A stretch of 64,000 nt of DNA, from the NCBI RefSeq assembly GCF_005281835.1, contig NZ_RZIS01000001.1, positions 786,351 to 850,350 on the forward strand. The letters run 5' to 3'. Both the position numbers and the translations under genes were made by a program. Source of the stretch: Vibrio profundi. GTDB taxonomy: Bacteria > Pseudomonadota > Gammaproteobacteria > Enterobacterales > Vibrionaceae. Shown here one piece after another: positions 8,794-18,100 of this stretch; position 1 is the stretch's first letter; every line of letters begins with the position of its first letter. Below the pieces are notes generated by a model. That model saw only the letters and a program-made list of their open reading frames with translations. It did not search any database and was not told the origin of the DNA.

Positions 8794-10625
8794 TGACACC
8801 CACGTTTGACTCAGAAGCATTTCTTAAAACAGTAACAAATCAGTCTGGCGTTTATCGAATGTATAACGCCGAGGCTGTTGTTATTTATGTCGGCAAAGCC
8901 AAAGACCTCAAAAAACGACTTTCCAGTTATTTCCGAAAAAAAGTAGACAGTGAAAAAACACGCGCACTTGTTAGTCACATTAACAAAATCGACGTAACGA
9001 TCACTCATACAGAAACGGAAGCTTTAATTCTTGAGCATAACTATATTAAGCAGTATTTGCCTAAATATAATGTTCTGCTACGTGACGATAAATCGTACCC
9101 ATATATCTTTATCAGTGGCCATAAACACCCAAGATTATCGATGCATCGTGGCGCGAAGAAAAAGAAAGGTGAGTATTTTGGGCCTTATCCTGATTCAGGT
9201 GCCGTTAGGGAATCGCTTCATCTCATTCAAAAGATATTCCCAGTAAGACAGTGTGAAGATACTGTTTATGCCAATCGAACTCGCCCATGTTTGATGTATC
9301 AAATTGGTCGATGTGCTGCTCCGTGCGTTAGTTCCATCATTTCAGATGAGGAGTACGCTGAACTAGTTAATTACGTGAAGCTGTTTCTGCAAGGCAAAGA
9401 TAAAGTTGTACTTGAAACCTTGATCTCAAAAATGGATGCGGCGAGTAAAGCGCTGAAGTTTGAGGAAGCTGCTACGTTTCGTGATCAGATCCAAGCGATT
9501 CGTCGAGTTCAAGAACAGCAGTTCGTGTCTGAAGATACGATGGAAGACATGGATGTACTAGGTTTTGCTCAGGAAAATGGTATCGCTTGTGTCCACATCT
9601 TGATGATTCGCCAAGGCAAGGTTTTAGGGAGTCGCAGTCATTTCCCGAAAATCCCTCAGAATACGACTCGAGAAGAAGTATTTGAAAGTTTCTTAACTCA
9701 GTATTACTTAGCGCATAACGAGGCGCGATCTATTCCGACTCGTCTTATTCTTAATGAGGGGCTGTTCGAGGATATCGCACCTTTACAATCGGCATTAACC
9801 GAAGTCGCTGGCCGGAAGATTCACTTTCACGTAAACCCAACGGGCACTCGAAGCCGCTATTTGAAGTTATCAAATACAAATGCGCTGACTGCGATTACCA
9901 CTAAAATCAATCATAAGATGACCATCAATCAGCGCTTTAAAGAGCTGCAAGAGGTGTTATCTATCGATTCAATTACGCGTATGGAATGTTTTGATATCAG
10001 CCATACCATGGGTGAGAGTACGATAGCGTCTTGCGTCGTGTTTAATCAAGAAGGGCCTGTGAAGCCAGAGTATCGCCGTTACAATATTACCGGTATCACT
10101 GGTGGTGATGATTATGCGGCGATGGGGCAGGCTTTAGAGCGACGTTACTCCAAGCAACTTGATGTGGATAAAATACCTGACATTATTTTCATTGATGGTG
10201 GTAAAGGTCAGCTCAATCGTGCTCATGAAATTATTGCTCAATATTGGAATGAGTGGCCAAAAAGGCCGCGTATGATCGGTATTGCTAAAGGGGTTACCCG
10301 TAAACCTGGGTTAGAAACGTTGATCACATTGGATGGTGAAGAGTTCAATTTGCCAAGTGACGCACCTGCATTGCATCTGATCCAACATATCCGTGATGAA
10401 AGCCATAATCATGCCATTGCTGGGCATAGAGCGAAGCGTGGCAAAACTCGAAGAACGAGTGCACTGGAAGGAATTGAAGGTGTTGGCCCTAAGCGTCGTC
10501 AAGCTTTGCTGAAATATATGGGTGGTTTACAGGAATTGAAACGTGCAAGTGTTGAAGAAATAGCCAAAGTACCGGGTATTAGTCATTCTTTGGCAGAAAA
10601 CATTTATCAAGCATTGAAACAATAG
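8793..10625 (+). CDS. uvrC: Excinuclease ABC subunit C
   Basis: The 610-residue protein has an N-terminal GIY-YIG nuclease domain ([19 protein letters not shown], residues 14-32), a UVR motif around residues 200-235, the RNase H-like 5' incision domain ([12 protein letters not shown]) and C-terminal helix-hairpin-helix motifs ([20 protein letters not shown]). It makes both incisions in nucleotide excision repair. The GTG start overlaps the uvrY stop by one base, so translation is coupled, as in the conserved uvrY-uvrC arrangement. Confidence 0.97.
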   Translation: MTPTFDSEAFLKTVTNQSGVYRMYNAEAVVIYVGKAKDLKKRLSSYFRKKVDSEKTRALVSHINKIDVTITHTETEALILEHNYIKQYLPKYNVLLRDDKSYPYIFISGHKHPRLSMHRGAKKKKGEYFGPYPDSGAVRESLHLIQKIFPVRQCEDTVYANRTRPCLMYQIGRCAAPCVSSIISDEEYAELVNYVKLFLQGKDKVVLETLISKMDAASKALKFEEAATFRDQIQAIRRVQEQQFVSEDTMEDMDVLGFAQENGIACVHILMIRQGKVLGSRSHFPKIPQNTTREEVFESFLTQYYLAHNEARSIPTRLILNEGLFEDIAPLQSALTEVAGRKIHFHVNPTGTRSRYLKLSNTNALTAITTKINHKMTINQRFKELQEVLSIDSITRMECFDISHTMGESTIASCVVFNQEGPVKPEYRRYNITGITGGDDYAAMGQALERRYSKQLDVDKIPDIIFIDGGKGQLNRAHEIIAQYWNEWPKRPRMIGIAKGVTRKPGLETLITLDGEEFNLPSDAPALHLIQHIRDESHNHAIAGHRAKRGKTRRTSALEGIEGVGPKRRQALLKYMGGLQELKRASVEEIAKVPGISHSLAENIYQALKQ

Positions 10626-10671
10626 TAAAAATCCCGCACCATTAAAGCGCAATCGATAAGAGCCCAATAAT

Positions 10672-11229
10672 ATGCGTTTGAATATACCTAACATTTTGTC
10701 CTTACTGAGATTATTTCTCATCCCCGTTTTTGTAGTAGTGTTTTATCTTCCTTACGAGTGGGCCCCTTTTGCTGCAGCAATGGTATTTTGGGTTGCTGGT
10801 TTTACCGATTGGTTAGATGGCATGTTGGCTCGTAAATTAGGGCAAACCTCGCGCTTTGGTGCATTTATTGACCCTGTTGCTGATAAAGTACTAGTTGCTA
10901 CAGCTCTAATCTTGATTACCGAGCATTATCATTCTATTTGGGTCACTATTCCTGCTGTGACTATGATAGCTCGCGAAATTATCATTTCTGCACTAAGAGA
11001 ATGGATGGCAGAAATTGGTAAGCGTGCAAGTGTTGCGGTGTCGTGGGTTGGTAAAGTGAAAACGGTTTCTCAAATGTTCGCCTTATGGGTATTGATCTGG
11101 CGCTATGATGACTGGATGATTTGGGTTGGATATGGAGCGCTGTATATAGCAACCATCTTAACTTACTGGTCGATGGCCCAATATTTAATGGCAGCTAAAG
11201 ACGACTTGTTGGACGAACAGCATCATTAA
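10672..11229 (+). CDS. pgsA: CDP-diacylglycerol-glycerol-3-phosphate 3-phosphatidyltransferase
   Basis: This 185-residue integral membrane enzyme has the CDP-alcohol phosphatidyltransferase motif, [12 protein letters not shown]...[10 protein letters not shown] (about residues 46-73). It makes phosphatidylglycerol phosphate at the inner membrane. About five hydrophobic segments are visible. It lies 46 bp after uvrC, in the conserved uvrY-uvrC-pgsA-tRNA order. Confidence 0.96.
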   Translation: MRLNIPNILSLLRLFLIPVFVVVFYLPYEWAPFAAAMVFWVAGFTDWLDGMLARKLGQTSRFGAFIDPVADKVLVATALILITEHYHSIWVTIPAVTMIAREIIISALREWMAEIGKRASVAVSWVGKVKTVSQMFALWVLIWRYDDWMIWVGYGALYIATILTYWSMAQYLMAAKDDLLDEQHH

Positions 11230-11234
11230 AAGAA

Positions 11235-11258
11235 AGCGAGCGTAGAGCTCGCTTTTTT
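11235..11258 (+). terminator. Intrinsic terminator after pgsA
   Basis: AGCGAGC (11235-11241), loop gtaga, GCTCGCT (11247-11253), then a run of T. It ends the uvrY-uvrC-pgsA unit before the tRNA cluster. Confidence 0.88.
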
Positions 11259-11512
11259 GTGCCTGGAACAAACTAACAATCTTTTCTTAATTCCTTCATT
11301 GTTCACTTAGGTTGAGTGTGAGCTAGATCAATTAACTAGCTCAATTCGGTATGTATTGTGCGAGTAAAGTGACCAAATTGTATTGTTTCGAACAAATTCT
11401 ATTCAAACGATTCAAAAAGTACAAAATTACTGTTGACTCATTCTAACGATTCCGTAGAATGCATCCCGTACCCAAGAGGAGAGCTGTTAAGCGATTTGAT
11501 TGGTGTAACAGA

Positions 11513-11586
11513 GGCGCCTTGGCAGAGTGGCTATGCAGCGGATTGCAAATCCGTGGACCTCGGTTCGACTCCGGGAGGCGCCTCCA
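11513..11586 (+). tRNA. tRNA-Cys (GCA)
   Basis: This 74-nt cloverleaf has acceptor GGCGCCT pairing with AGGCGCC, anticodon GCA at 11545-11547, T-loop GTTCGACTC and an encoded CCA end. It is first in a four-tRNA cluster behind pgsA. Confidence 0.97.
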
Positions 11587-11617
11587 TTCTCTTTCTTAAT
11601 AGAAAGACGAATAATTT

Positions 11618-11693
11618 GCGACACTAGCTCAGCTGGTAGAGCGCAACCTTGCCAAGGTTGAGGTCACGAGTTCGAACCTCGTGTGTCGCTCCA
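11618..11693 (+). tRNA. tRNA-Gly (GCC), copy 1
   Basis: This 76-nt tRNA has acceptor GCGACAC pairing with GTGTCGC, anticodon GCC at 11651-11653, T-loop GTTCGAACC and encoded CCA. Its sequence is identical to copy 2 at 11894. Confidence 0.97.
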
Positions 11694-11773
11694 AATTTTG
11701 TAGTGTTGATTGGCGTCAACATTAAGATGGTGTTTTACTTTTCAGTAATCGGCATCGCAATAAAGAATTGCGT

Positions 11774-11860
11774 GCCCTGGTGGTGGAATTGGTAGACACA
11801 AGGGATTTAAAATCCCTCGGCGTTCGCGCTGTGCCGGTTCAAGTCCGGCCCGGGGCACCA
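11774..11860 (+). tRNA. tRNA-Leu (TAA)
   Basis: This 87-nt class II tRNA has a long variable arm, acceptor GCCCTGG with CCGGGGC, anticodon TAA at 11808-11810, T-loop GTTCAAGTC and encoded CCA. Confidence 0.96.
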
Positions 11861-11893
11861 TCTATAAAGTCTATATCCACGTGATATAGCAAT

Positions 11894-11969
11894 GCGACAC
11901 TAGCTCAGCTGGTAGAGCGCAACCTTGCCAAGGTTGAGGTCACGAGTTCGAACCTCGTGTGTCGCTCCA
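11894..11969 (+). tRNA. tRNA-Gly (GCC), copy 2
   Basis: This is an exact 76-nt duplicate of the tRNA-Gly at 11618, including the encoded CCA. It is the last gene of the cluster and is followed at once by a terminator. Confidence 0.97.
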
Positions 11970-11978
11970 AACATAAAA

Positions 11979-12006
11979 GCCTCGTCAGAAATGACGAGGC
12001 TTTTTT
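11979..12006 (+). terminator. Terminator of the tRNA cluster
   Basis: GCCTCGTC (11979-11986), loop agaaat, GACGAGGC (11993-12000) and six T. This is a strong Rho-independent terminator 10 bp after the last tRNA. Confidence 0.93.
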
Positions 12007-12254
12007 GCATTTGGAAATATAAGAACCAGCCTAACTTTTGCTTATTTTCCTTTTAGCTTGATATAGCTCTTAACTAGTAAGCCTCTACAAATCTAGCCTT
12101 TGATCCACATATGGCTTTAGGCTACTTCTGACAAGTGATGTTTATTTCTTAAAGCACTAATTTCATATGCGTTGTTTAGCACAACTCGCTGTCAATTATT
12201 TATAAAGCTATTATTAAAAACTGTTGCTAGTTTATTTCAATATATGATATTTTT

Positions 12255-12560
12255 CTGCGCAATCTCGGACGAAGCAAAATTTCGCTTTCTGGGGGATACG
12301 CGCAGTGACCATTCAGGCTGATTGTGACATTGCGTAGGGTAGGTATCAGCTAGTCCTTTAGCTGATAGACGGGATACTTATGGCCTAACTAAGCCATGCT
12401 AATGGGAAACCCAACATTGAACTCACAACACCTTAGCTTGCTAATCAGCTTTACACTTCCAATGGGACCAGTTCTTCAGGACTGTCCGATCCTTCAAAAC
12501 AGTAGCATTACTGAACCTTGAGCTCGCGCTAACAATTTTTCGCTGATTTAAAACAGCATA
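12255..12560 (+). promoter_or_regulatory. Putative structured leader RNA of the norspermidine operon
   Basis: The 650-bp gap before the fused aminotransferase/decarboxylase gene is far longer than a normal 5' region. It can form several helices: 12255-12263 with 12329-12337 (9 bp, one G-U), 12344-12352 with 12359-12367 (perfect 9 bp, TATCAGCTA), 12380-12384 with 12393-12397, and CAGTTC-ttca-GGACTG (12469-12484) extended by three more pairs across a bulge. It does not match any riboswitch class I can recognise by eye. A leader with cis regulation is an inference. A promoter near 12224-12253 (TTGCTA and an AT-rich -10) is weakly supported. Confidence 0.5.
12396..12521 (+). CDS. Possible upstream leader-peptide ORF (41 codons, ends Pro-UGA)
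   Basis: ATG at 12396 opens a 41-codon frame within the long leader. A second in-frame ATG follows at 12402. It has a hydrophobic middle (LSLLISFTLPMGPVLQDCP) and ends ...ITEP then TGA. Pro before UGA is the terminal context of the TnaC arrest peptide. The ribosome site is poor, but a mini-ORF ATG-GCC-TAA at 12380-12388 with GGGA before it ends 7 bases upstream, which could allow reinitiation. Translation is not shown; it could be chance. Confidence 0.35.
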   Translation: MLMGNPTLNSQHLSLLISFTLPMGPVLQDCPILQNSSITEP

Positions 12561-12663
12561 ATTCCGTATTGGTCTTTGACTTATGCGGGCGTACAGCTAT
12601 ACCTCATTTCTATACAGCAAAAGACTGTTGGAGGTGAGAATGAACTCATTCAAGGGAATTTTT

Positions 12664-15561
12664 ATGAGCACTGCCTTTGAAGTCGATACAATTTCTATCG
12701 CAAACACATTTTCTACAGCTGTACCGGTTGTAGAAGGCACTTACGATCTTACTCCAGACGCTATTTTACTAGAACAAGAAGAGCATGAGTCTGAAGTGCG
12801 TTCTTACCCTAGACGCTTACCTATCGCTATAAAGAAAGCTTGCGGTGCGTTAGTTGAAGACACTCGTGGTCAAATCTATTTAGATTGCTTAGCCGGTGCG
12901 GGAACGCTTGCGCTTGGCTACAATCACCCGGAAATTAATACTGCATTAAAAGAGCAGCTAGATTCTGGGTTGCCTTACCAAACTCTTGATATTACAACGG
13001 CTGCGAAAGATACATTCATTAAGCGCGTCAAAGCCTTCTTACCACAAGAATTTGCCAAAAACTCTGCGATCCAATTCTGCGGCCCTTCTGGTGCCGATGC
13101 AGTTGAAGCGGCGATTAAGTTAGCGAAACAAACTACAGGCCGTAATACTATGTTTGCGTTTCGCGGCGCTTACCATGGTATGACAAATGGCACCATGGGG
13201 ATGATGGGCAATTTAGGTACCAAAGAGCGTCGTACTGGCCTAATGTCAGATGTTCACTTTATGCCATTTCCTTACAACTTACGCTGTCCTTTCGGGCTCG
13301 GTGGCGAAGCCGGCGCGACGGCAAGTATCCGTTATATTGAGCGTCTGTTAAGTGATGATGAAGCAGGCATCATGAAACCTGCTGCCATCATCGTTGAGCC
13401 TGTTCAAGGCGAAGGTGGTGTGATTCCTGCTCCAGTTGAGTGGTTAAAAGGATTGCGCCGTATTTGTGATGAGCATGGCATCTTATTGATCTTCGATGAA
13501 ATTCAGTGTGGTGTAGGTAAAACAGGCTATAGATTCGCATTCGAGGAATCGGGTGTCTCTCCTGATATTTTATGCCTTTCGAAGGCTATTGGTGGTGGTC
13601 TACCAATGTCGATCTTGGTATTTAACAAAGAGATTGATACTTGGAAAGCAGGTGAGCATACCGGTACATTCCGTGGCAATCAGTTGGCAATGGTTTCAGG
13701 CGCAAAAGCATTGGAAATCATTGAGCGCGATAACTTAGTAGAGCATGCGAATATCGCAGGGCAGTATCTGAGATTAGGCTTAGAAAATATTCAAAAGCGC
13801 GTTAACTGTATAGCAGAAGTTCGCGGTAAAGGGCTCATGCTTGGTGTTGAAATTAAGCAAACCGATGGCGCACTCAATAAATTTGGTGAACCGCAATCTG
13901 ATGGTGACTTAACGTTAGCAATCCAACGTAGCGCATTAGAGCGTGGTCTAATGGTTGAGAAGGGAGGGCGTGATGGGTCTGTGATTCGCTTCTTACCACC
14001 GCTAATCATCTCTTTTGAGCAAATCGATTTTGCATTACGTGTCTTTGAACAAGCAATTTTGAATGCCGGTGGTGAGTTGACCGACCTTGAATCAAACAAT
14101 CAAGAATGGAAAAAACACTTTATTCAGACTGGCGAACTTGGGAGCGAGGCATTTTCTGCTGCAATGAATCATGCGACTTCAGCGATGAAGGCGGTCTTCG
14201 AACATGTTGAGCGTCCGTATTCTGGGATGGAGCCAAAGTTATTAGAGCAAGCGATCAATGCGGTTGACTTAGATGCTAAGAACTCTTCACTTCTAGATGT
14301 TATTGATGATACTGCCGGTTTAGTCGCGAAAAACTCTATCTTTGTTCAACACCCTGATTGTATTGCGCATTTGCATACGCCTCCGCTGCTATCTTCAGTG
14401 GTCGCAGAAGGGATGATCGCTGCAATGAATCAGTCAATGGATTCTTGGGATCAAGCGTCATCTGCGACTTATGTTGAACAAAAAGTAGTGGATTGGATGT
14501 GTGAAAAATACGAACTCGGTACTCAAGCCGATGGTATTTTCACAAGTGGTGGCACTCAAAGTAACTTGATGGGGCTGCTACTGGCTCGTGATTGGATTGC
14601 AGACAAATATGATAGCCATTCTATCCAGAAACTAGGACTCCCTGAGTACGCAGATAAGTTACGTATTCTATGCTCTAAAAAATCTCACTTCACTGTGCAA
14701 AAATCTGCTTCTCTGTTAGGATTGGGCGAAAAATCAGTATGCTGTGTTGATACTAATCCGAATGGTACCATTCAAGTAGATAAATTGGCGCAAGAGATAC
14801 AAGCTTTGAAATCACAAGGCTTGATCCCATTTGCAGTAGTTGGCACTGCTGGAACGACGGACCACGGTGCGATTGATGATTTAGAGGCTATTGCCGCCTT
14901 AACCCAACAAGAGTCATTATGGTTCCATGTTGATAGCGCTTACGGTGGCGCGCTGATCTTAAGTAGTCATAAAGCCAGACTAAAAGGCATTGAAAAGGCT
15001 GACTCAGTAAGCGTCGATTTCCATAAACTGTTTTATCAAACAATCAGTTGTGGAGCGATTCTCCTAAAAGATAAATCTAACTTTAAATACTTACTGCATC
15101 ATGCGGATTATTTGAATCGCGAACATGACGAGTTGCCTAATTTGGTTGACAAGTCGATAGCGACGACAAAGCGTTTTGATGCTTTGAAAGTGTTTATGAC
15201 GATGCAAAATGTTGGCCCATCAGAACTAGGGAAGATGTATGACCATCTTCTTTCGCAAACATTGCAAGTTGCAGATCTTATTCAAGGCCATGAAGGCTTT
15301 GAGTTACTCGCTGAACCTTCACTTTCTACAGTGTTGTTCCGCTCGGTAAATAACGATGTCACGGATTTAGACGAACTTAATAAAACTCTGAGATTAGAGG
15401 CACTGACTCGTGGGGTCGCTGTTCTTGGAGAAACAGTGGTGGATGGCCATAGTGCCCTGAAATTCACTATTTTGAATCCATGCTTAAAGATGTCTGATTT
15501 TGAGTCTTTACTGTCAAAAATTAATACTCTAGCAACAGAGCTAGTCGAACAACAAAGGTAA
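12664..15561 (+). CDS. Fused diaminobutyrate-2-oxoglutarate aminotransferase / L-2,4-diaminobutyrate decarboxylase
   Basis: The 965 residues contain two PLP enzymes. The N-terminal half (to about 455) is a class III aminotransferase (GPSGADAVEAAIKLAK, FDEIQCGVGKTG, lysine K307 in CLSKAIGGG). The C-terminal half is a group II decarboxylase (FTSGGTQSN, HVDSAYGGA, lysine K788 in DFHKLFYQ). Together they convert aspartate semialdehyde to 1,3-diaminopropane, the first steps to norspermidine in vibrios. ATG 12664 follows AAGGGA at normal spacing; an in-frame ATG at 12640 with GGAGGTGAG is a serious alternative (eight residues longer), and the frame is open to 12583. Confidence 0.93.
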   Translation: MSTAFEVDTISIANTFSTAVPVVEGTYDLTPDAILLEQEEHESEVRSYPRRLPIAIKKACGALVEDTRGQIYLDCLAGAGTLALGYNHPEINTALKEQLDSGLPYQTLDITTAAKDTFIKRVKAFLPQEFAKNSAIQFCGPSGADAVEAAIKLAKQTTGRNTMFAFRGAYHGMTNGTMGMMGNLGTKERRTGLMSDVHFMPFPYNLRCPFGLGGEAGATASIRYIERLLSDDEAGIMKPAAIIVEPVQGEGGVIPAPVEWLKGLRRICDEHGILLIFDEIQCGVGKTGYRFAFEESGVSPDILCLSKAIGGGLPMSILVFNKEIDTWKAGEHTGTFRGNQLAMVSGAKALEIIERDNLVEHANIAGQYLRLGLENIQKRVNCIAEVRGKGLMLGVEIKQTDGALNKFGEPQSDGDLTLAIQRSALERGLMVEKGGRDGSVIRFLPPLIISFEQIDFALRVFEQAILNAGGELTDLESNNQEWKKHFIQTGELGSEAFSAAMNHATSAMKAVFEHVERPYSGMEPKLLEQAINAVDLDAKNSSLLDVIDDTAGLVAKNSIFVQHPDCIAHLHTPPLLSSVVAEGMIAAMNQSMDSWDQASSATYVEQKVVDWMCEKYELGTQADGIFTSGGTQSNLMGLLLARDWIADKYDSHSIQKLGLPEYADKLRILCSKKSHFTVQKSASLLGLGEKSVCCVDTNPNGTIQVDKLAQEIQALKSQGLIPFAVVGTAGTTDHGAIDDLEAIAALTQQESLWFHVDSAYGGALILSSHKARLKGIEKADSVSVDFHKLFYQTISCGAILLKDKSNFKYLLHHADYLNREHDELPNLVDKSIATTKRFDALKVFMTMQNVGPSELGKMYDHLLSQTLQVADLIQGHEGFELLAEPSLSTVLFRSVNNDVTDLDELNKTLRLEALTRGVAVLGETVVDGHSALKFTILNPCLKMSDFESLLSKINTLATELVEQQR

Positions 15562-15569
15562 CGAAAACT

Positions 15570-16814
15570 ATGGCAATTCTACAGATTGGTGCAGGCGGCG
15601 TTGGTTGGGTTGTTGCGCATAAAGCAGCACAAAACAACGATGTACTGGGTGATATTACACTAGCTTCACGTACCGTAAGTAAATGTGAAAAGATCATTGA
15701 GTCAATCAAAGGTAAAAACAACCTTAAAGACCCATCTAAAAAATTAGAAGCTCGCTCAGTAGACGCTGATGATGTTGATGCGCTTGTTGCTTTGATCAAA
15801 GAAGTACAACCGGACTTGGTAATTAATGCAGGCCCTCCTTGGGTGAACATGGCGATTATGGAAGCGTGTTACCAAGCAAAAGTATCTTACCTAGATACAT
15901 CAGTTGCGGTTGACCTATGTTCAGAAGGTCAACAAGTACCTCAAGCTTACGATTGGCAGTGGGGCTACCGTGAGAAGTTCGCTGAAGCGGGCATTACCGG
16001 TATCCTTGGCGCTGGTTTCGATCCTGGTGTGGTATCAGTATTCGCTGCTTACGCGGTTAAGCATTTGTTCGATGAAATCGATACCATTGACGTAATGGAC
16101 GTGAATGCTGGTGACCACGGCAAGAAGTTCGCAACTAACTTCGATCCAGAAACAAACATGCTTGAGATCCAAGGTGATTCTTTCTACTGGGAAAACGAAG
16201 AGTGGAAACAAGTGCCATGTCACTCACGTATGCTTGAGTTTGATTTCCCGAATTGTGGCTCTCACAAAGTTTACTCAATGGCGCACGACGAAGTTCGTTC
16301 GATGAAAGAGTTTATTCCAGCGAAACGTATTGAATTCTGGATGGGCTTTGGCGACAAATACCTGAACTACTTCAACTGTATGCGTGATATTGGTCTATTA
16401 AGCCCAGATCCACTAACACTGCACGACGGTACAGTGGTTCAGCCACTACATGTACTTAAAGCACTTCTACCAGATCCAACATCTCTAGCACCAGGCTACA
16501 CTGGCCTAACGTGTATCGGTACTTGGGTACAAGGTAAGAAAGATGGCAAAGAGCGCAGCGTATTTATCTACAATAACGCTGACCACGAAGTAGCATACGA
16601 AGATGTTGAGCACCAAGCGATCTCTTACACTACAGGTGTTCCAGCGATCACAGCTGCGCTTCAATTCTTCCGTGGTGAGTGGGCGGACAAAGGTGTGTTC
16701 AACATGGAACAATTAAACCCAGACCCATTCTTAGAAACAATGCCGGGTATTGGCCTTGATTGGCATGTTCAAGAGCTAGAGCCAGGCCAGCCAGTGATCC
16801 ATAAGCTGAAGTAA
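15570..16814 (+). CDS. Carboxynorspermidine dehydrogenase (synthase)
   Basis: This 414-residue protein is of the saccharopine dehydrogenase type with an N-terminal Rossmann motif, ILQIGAGGVGWVVAHKAA (residues 3-20). It condenses 1,3-diaminopropane with aspartate semialdehyde and reduces the product with NADPH to carboxynorspermidine. It lies 8 bp after the fused gene with an AAAGGT ribosome site. Codon choice is very regular, suggesting good expression. Two hairpins follow it (16813-16830 and 16847-16870). Confidence 0.92.
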   Translation: MAILQIGAGGVGWVVAHKAAQNNDVLGDITLASRTVSKCEKIIESIKGKNNLKDPSKKLEARSVDADDVDALVALIKEVQPDLVINAGPPWVNMAIMEACYQAKVSYLDTSVAVDLCSEGQQVPQAYDWQWGYREKFAEAGITGILGAGFDPGVVSVFAAYAVKHLFDEIDTIDVMDVNAGDHGKKFATNFDPETNMLEIQGDSFYWENEEWKQVPCHSRMLEFDFPNCGSHKVYSMAHDEVRSMKEFIPAKRIEFWMGFGDKYLNYFNCMRDIGLLSPDPLTLHDGTVVQPLHVLKALLPDPTSLAPGYTGLTCIGTWVQGKKDGKERSVFIYNNADHEVAYEDVEHQAISYTTGVPAITAALQFFRGEWADKGVFNMEQLNPDPFLETMPGIGLDWHVQELEPGQPVIHKLK

Positions 16815-16871
16815 GAACATTATTGTTCTTAATTGAAATATGATTTAAGCCGATGTTACTGCATCGGCTTT
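16813..16871 (+). other. Tandem intercistronic hairpins before nspC
   Basis: AAGAACA-ttat-TGTTCTT (16813-16830) overlaps the dehydrogenase stop, and AAGCCGATG-ttactg-CATCGGCTT (16847-16870) follows. The second has only three T after it, so it is a weak terminator or an RNA-stabilising element rather than a full stop. It may lower nspC output relative to the genes before it. Confidence 0.6.
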
Positions 16872-16895
16872 GTTCGATTTTTACGGTACCGATTA

Positions 16896-18044
16896 ATGCA
16901 AAACAATAAAAAGCAAAAAAGCGAACTAAAGACCCCATATTTTATGATCAATGAAGATAAGTTGATTGAGAATTTAGAGAAGGCGAAACAACTGAAGGAC
17001 ATTTCAGGTGTGAAACTGGTCTTAGCGCTTAAGTGTTTTTCGACTTGGGGTGTGTTTGACATCATCAAGCCTTACCTCGATGGTACAACAAGCTCTGGCC
17101 CTTATGAAGTCAAGCTCGGGCACGAAACTTTTGGTGGGGAAACGCACGCGTACAGCGTGGGTTATAGCGAAGACGATGTCCGTGAAGTCGCGGATATTTG
17201 CGATAAGATGATTTTCAATTCGCAAAGTCAATTGGCAGCCTATCGTCATATTGTCGAAGACAAAGTGTCATTGGGCTTACGTCTCAATCCCGGAGTTAGC
17301 TATGCTGGGCAAGACCTCGCCAACCCTGCACGTGAATTCTCTCGTTTAGGTGTTCAAGCAGATCACATTAAGCCGGAAGTCTTCGATTCCATTAACGGTG
17401 TCATGTTCCACATGAATTGTGAGAATAAAGATGTCGATGCGTTTATTGGCTTGCTAGATTCAATCTCGGAACAATTTGGTGCCTATCTTGATAAGCTTGA
17501 CTGGGTAAGCATGGGCGGCGGTGTATTTTTCACTTGGCCGGGTTACGACATTGAAAAACTTGGCCTTGCACTGAAAGCATTCTCTGAGAAGCACAATGTT
17601 CAAATGTACTTAGAGCCAGGTGAAGCAATCATCACTAAGACAACCGATCTTGTGGTAACGGTTGTGGATATTGTGGAGAACGTGAAGCAAACAGCGATTG
17701 TAGACTCAGCGACAGAGGCACACCGCTTAGACACGCTTATCTATAACGAACCTGCGTCTGTATTGGAAGCATCGGATAATGGTAAGCATGAGTATGTAAT
17801 TGGTTCGTGTTCATGCTTAGCGGGTGACCAATTTTGTGAAGCAAGTTTTGATGAACCATTGAAGATTGGTCAGAAGCTCCATCTTCTGGATAGCGCTGGT
17901 TATACAATGGTGAAATTGAACTGGTTTAATGGTCTAAGAATGCCATCGATCTACTGCGAACGCAGTAATGGTGACATTCAGCTATTGAACGAATTTGATT
18001 ATTCTGACTTTAAGCGTTCACTTTCTCAGTGGTCGGTAAAGTAA
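16896..18044 (+). CDS. nspC: Carboxynorspermidine decarboxylase
   Basis: This 382-residue alanine-racemase-fold PLP decarboxylase (fold type III) has its PLP lysine at about K46 in [12 protein letters not shown]. Glycine-rich phosphate-binding ([13 protein letters not shown]) and C-terminal [11 protein letters not shown] motifs are present. It makes norspermidine, which in V. cholerae feeds biofilm signalling through NspS/MbaA. ATG 16896 was chosen because homologues start just before the conserved TPYFMI; an upstream frame to 16833 lies inside the hairpin and lacks a ribosome site. Confidence 0.94.
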   Translation: MQNNKKQKSELKTPYFMINEDKLIENLEKAKQLKDISGVKLVLALKCFSTWGVFDIIKPYLDGTTSSGPYEVKLGHETFGGETHAYSVGYSEDDVREVADICDKMIFNSQSQLAAYRHIVEDKVSLGLRLNPGVSYAGQDLANPAREFSRLGVQADHIKPEVFDSINGVMFHMNCENKDVDAFIGLLDSISEQFGAYLDKLDWVSMGGGVFFTWPGYDIEKLGLALKAFSEKHNVQMYLEPGEAIITKTTDLVVTVVDIVENVKQTAIVDSATEAHRLDTLIYNEPASVLEASDNGKHEYVIGSCSCLAGDQFCEASFDEPLKIGQKLHLLDSAGYTMVKLNWFNGLRMPSIYCERSNGDIQLLNEFDYSDFKRSLSQWSVK

Positions 18045-18051
18045 TAGAGAC

Positions 18052-18076
18052 AAGGCAGCCATAAGGCTGCCTTTTT
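18052..18076 (+). terminator. Terminator of the norspermidine operon
   Basis: AAGGCAGCC (18052-18060), loop ataa, GGCTGCCTT (18065-18073), then T-rich. It ends the three-gene unit and faces the convergent ACT-domain gene. Confidence 0.88.
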
Positions 18077-18100
18077 ACTCATGGTTGGATCGGGAGATTA

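Noticed and set aside
11433..11627. 64-codon frame over tRNA-Cys
   Set aside because: It overlaps a clear tRNA gene and has no independent support.
12255..12560. Known RNA classes (6S, RNase P, tmRNA, CsrB, Qrr, c-di-GMP or lysine riboswitch) in the norspermidine leader
   Set aside because: The signature cores of these RNAs are not recognisable by eye; a covariance-model search (Infernal against Rfam) would be decisive.
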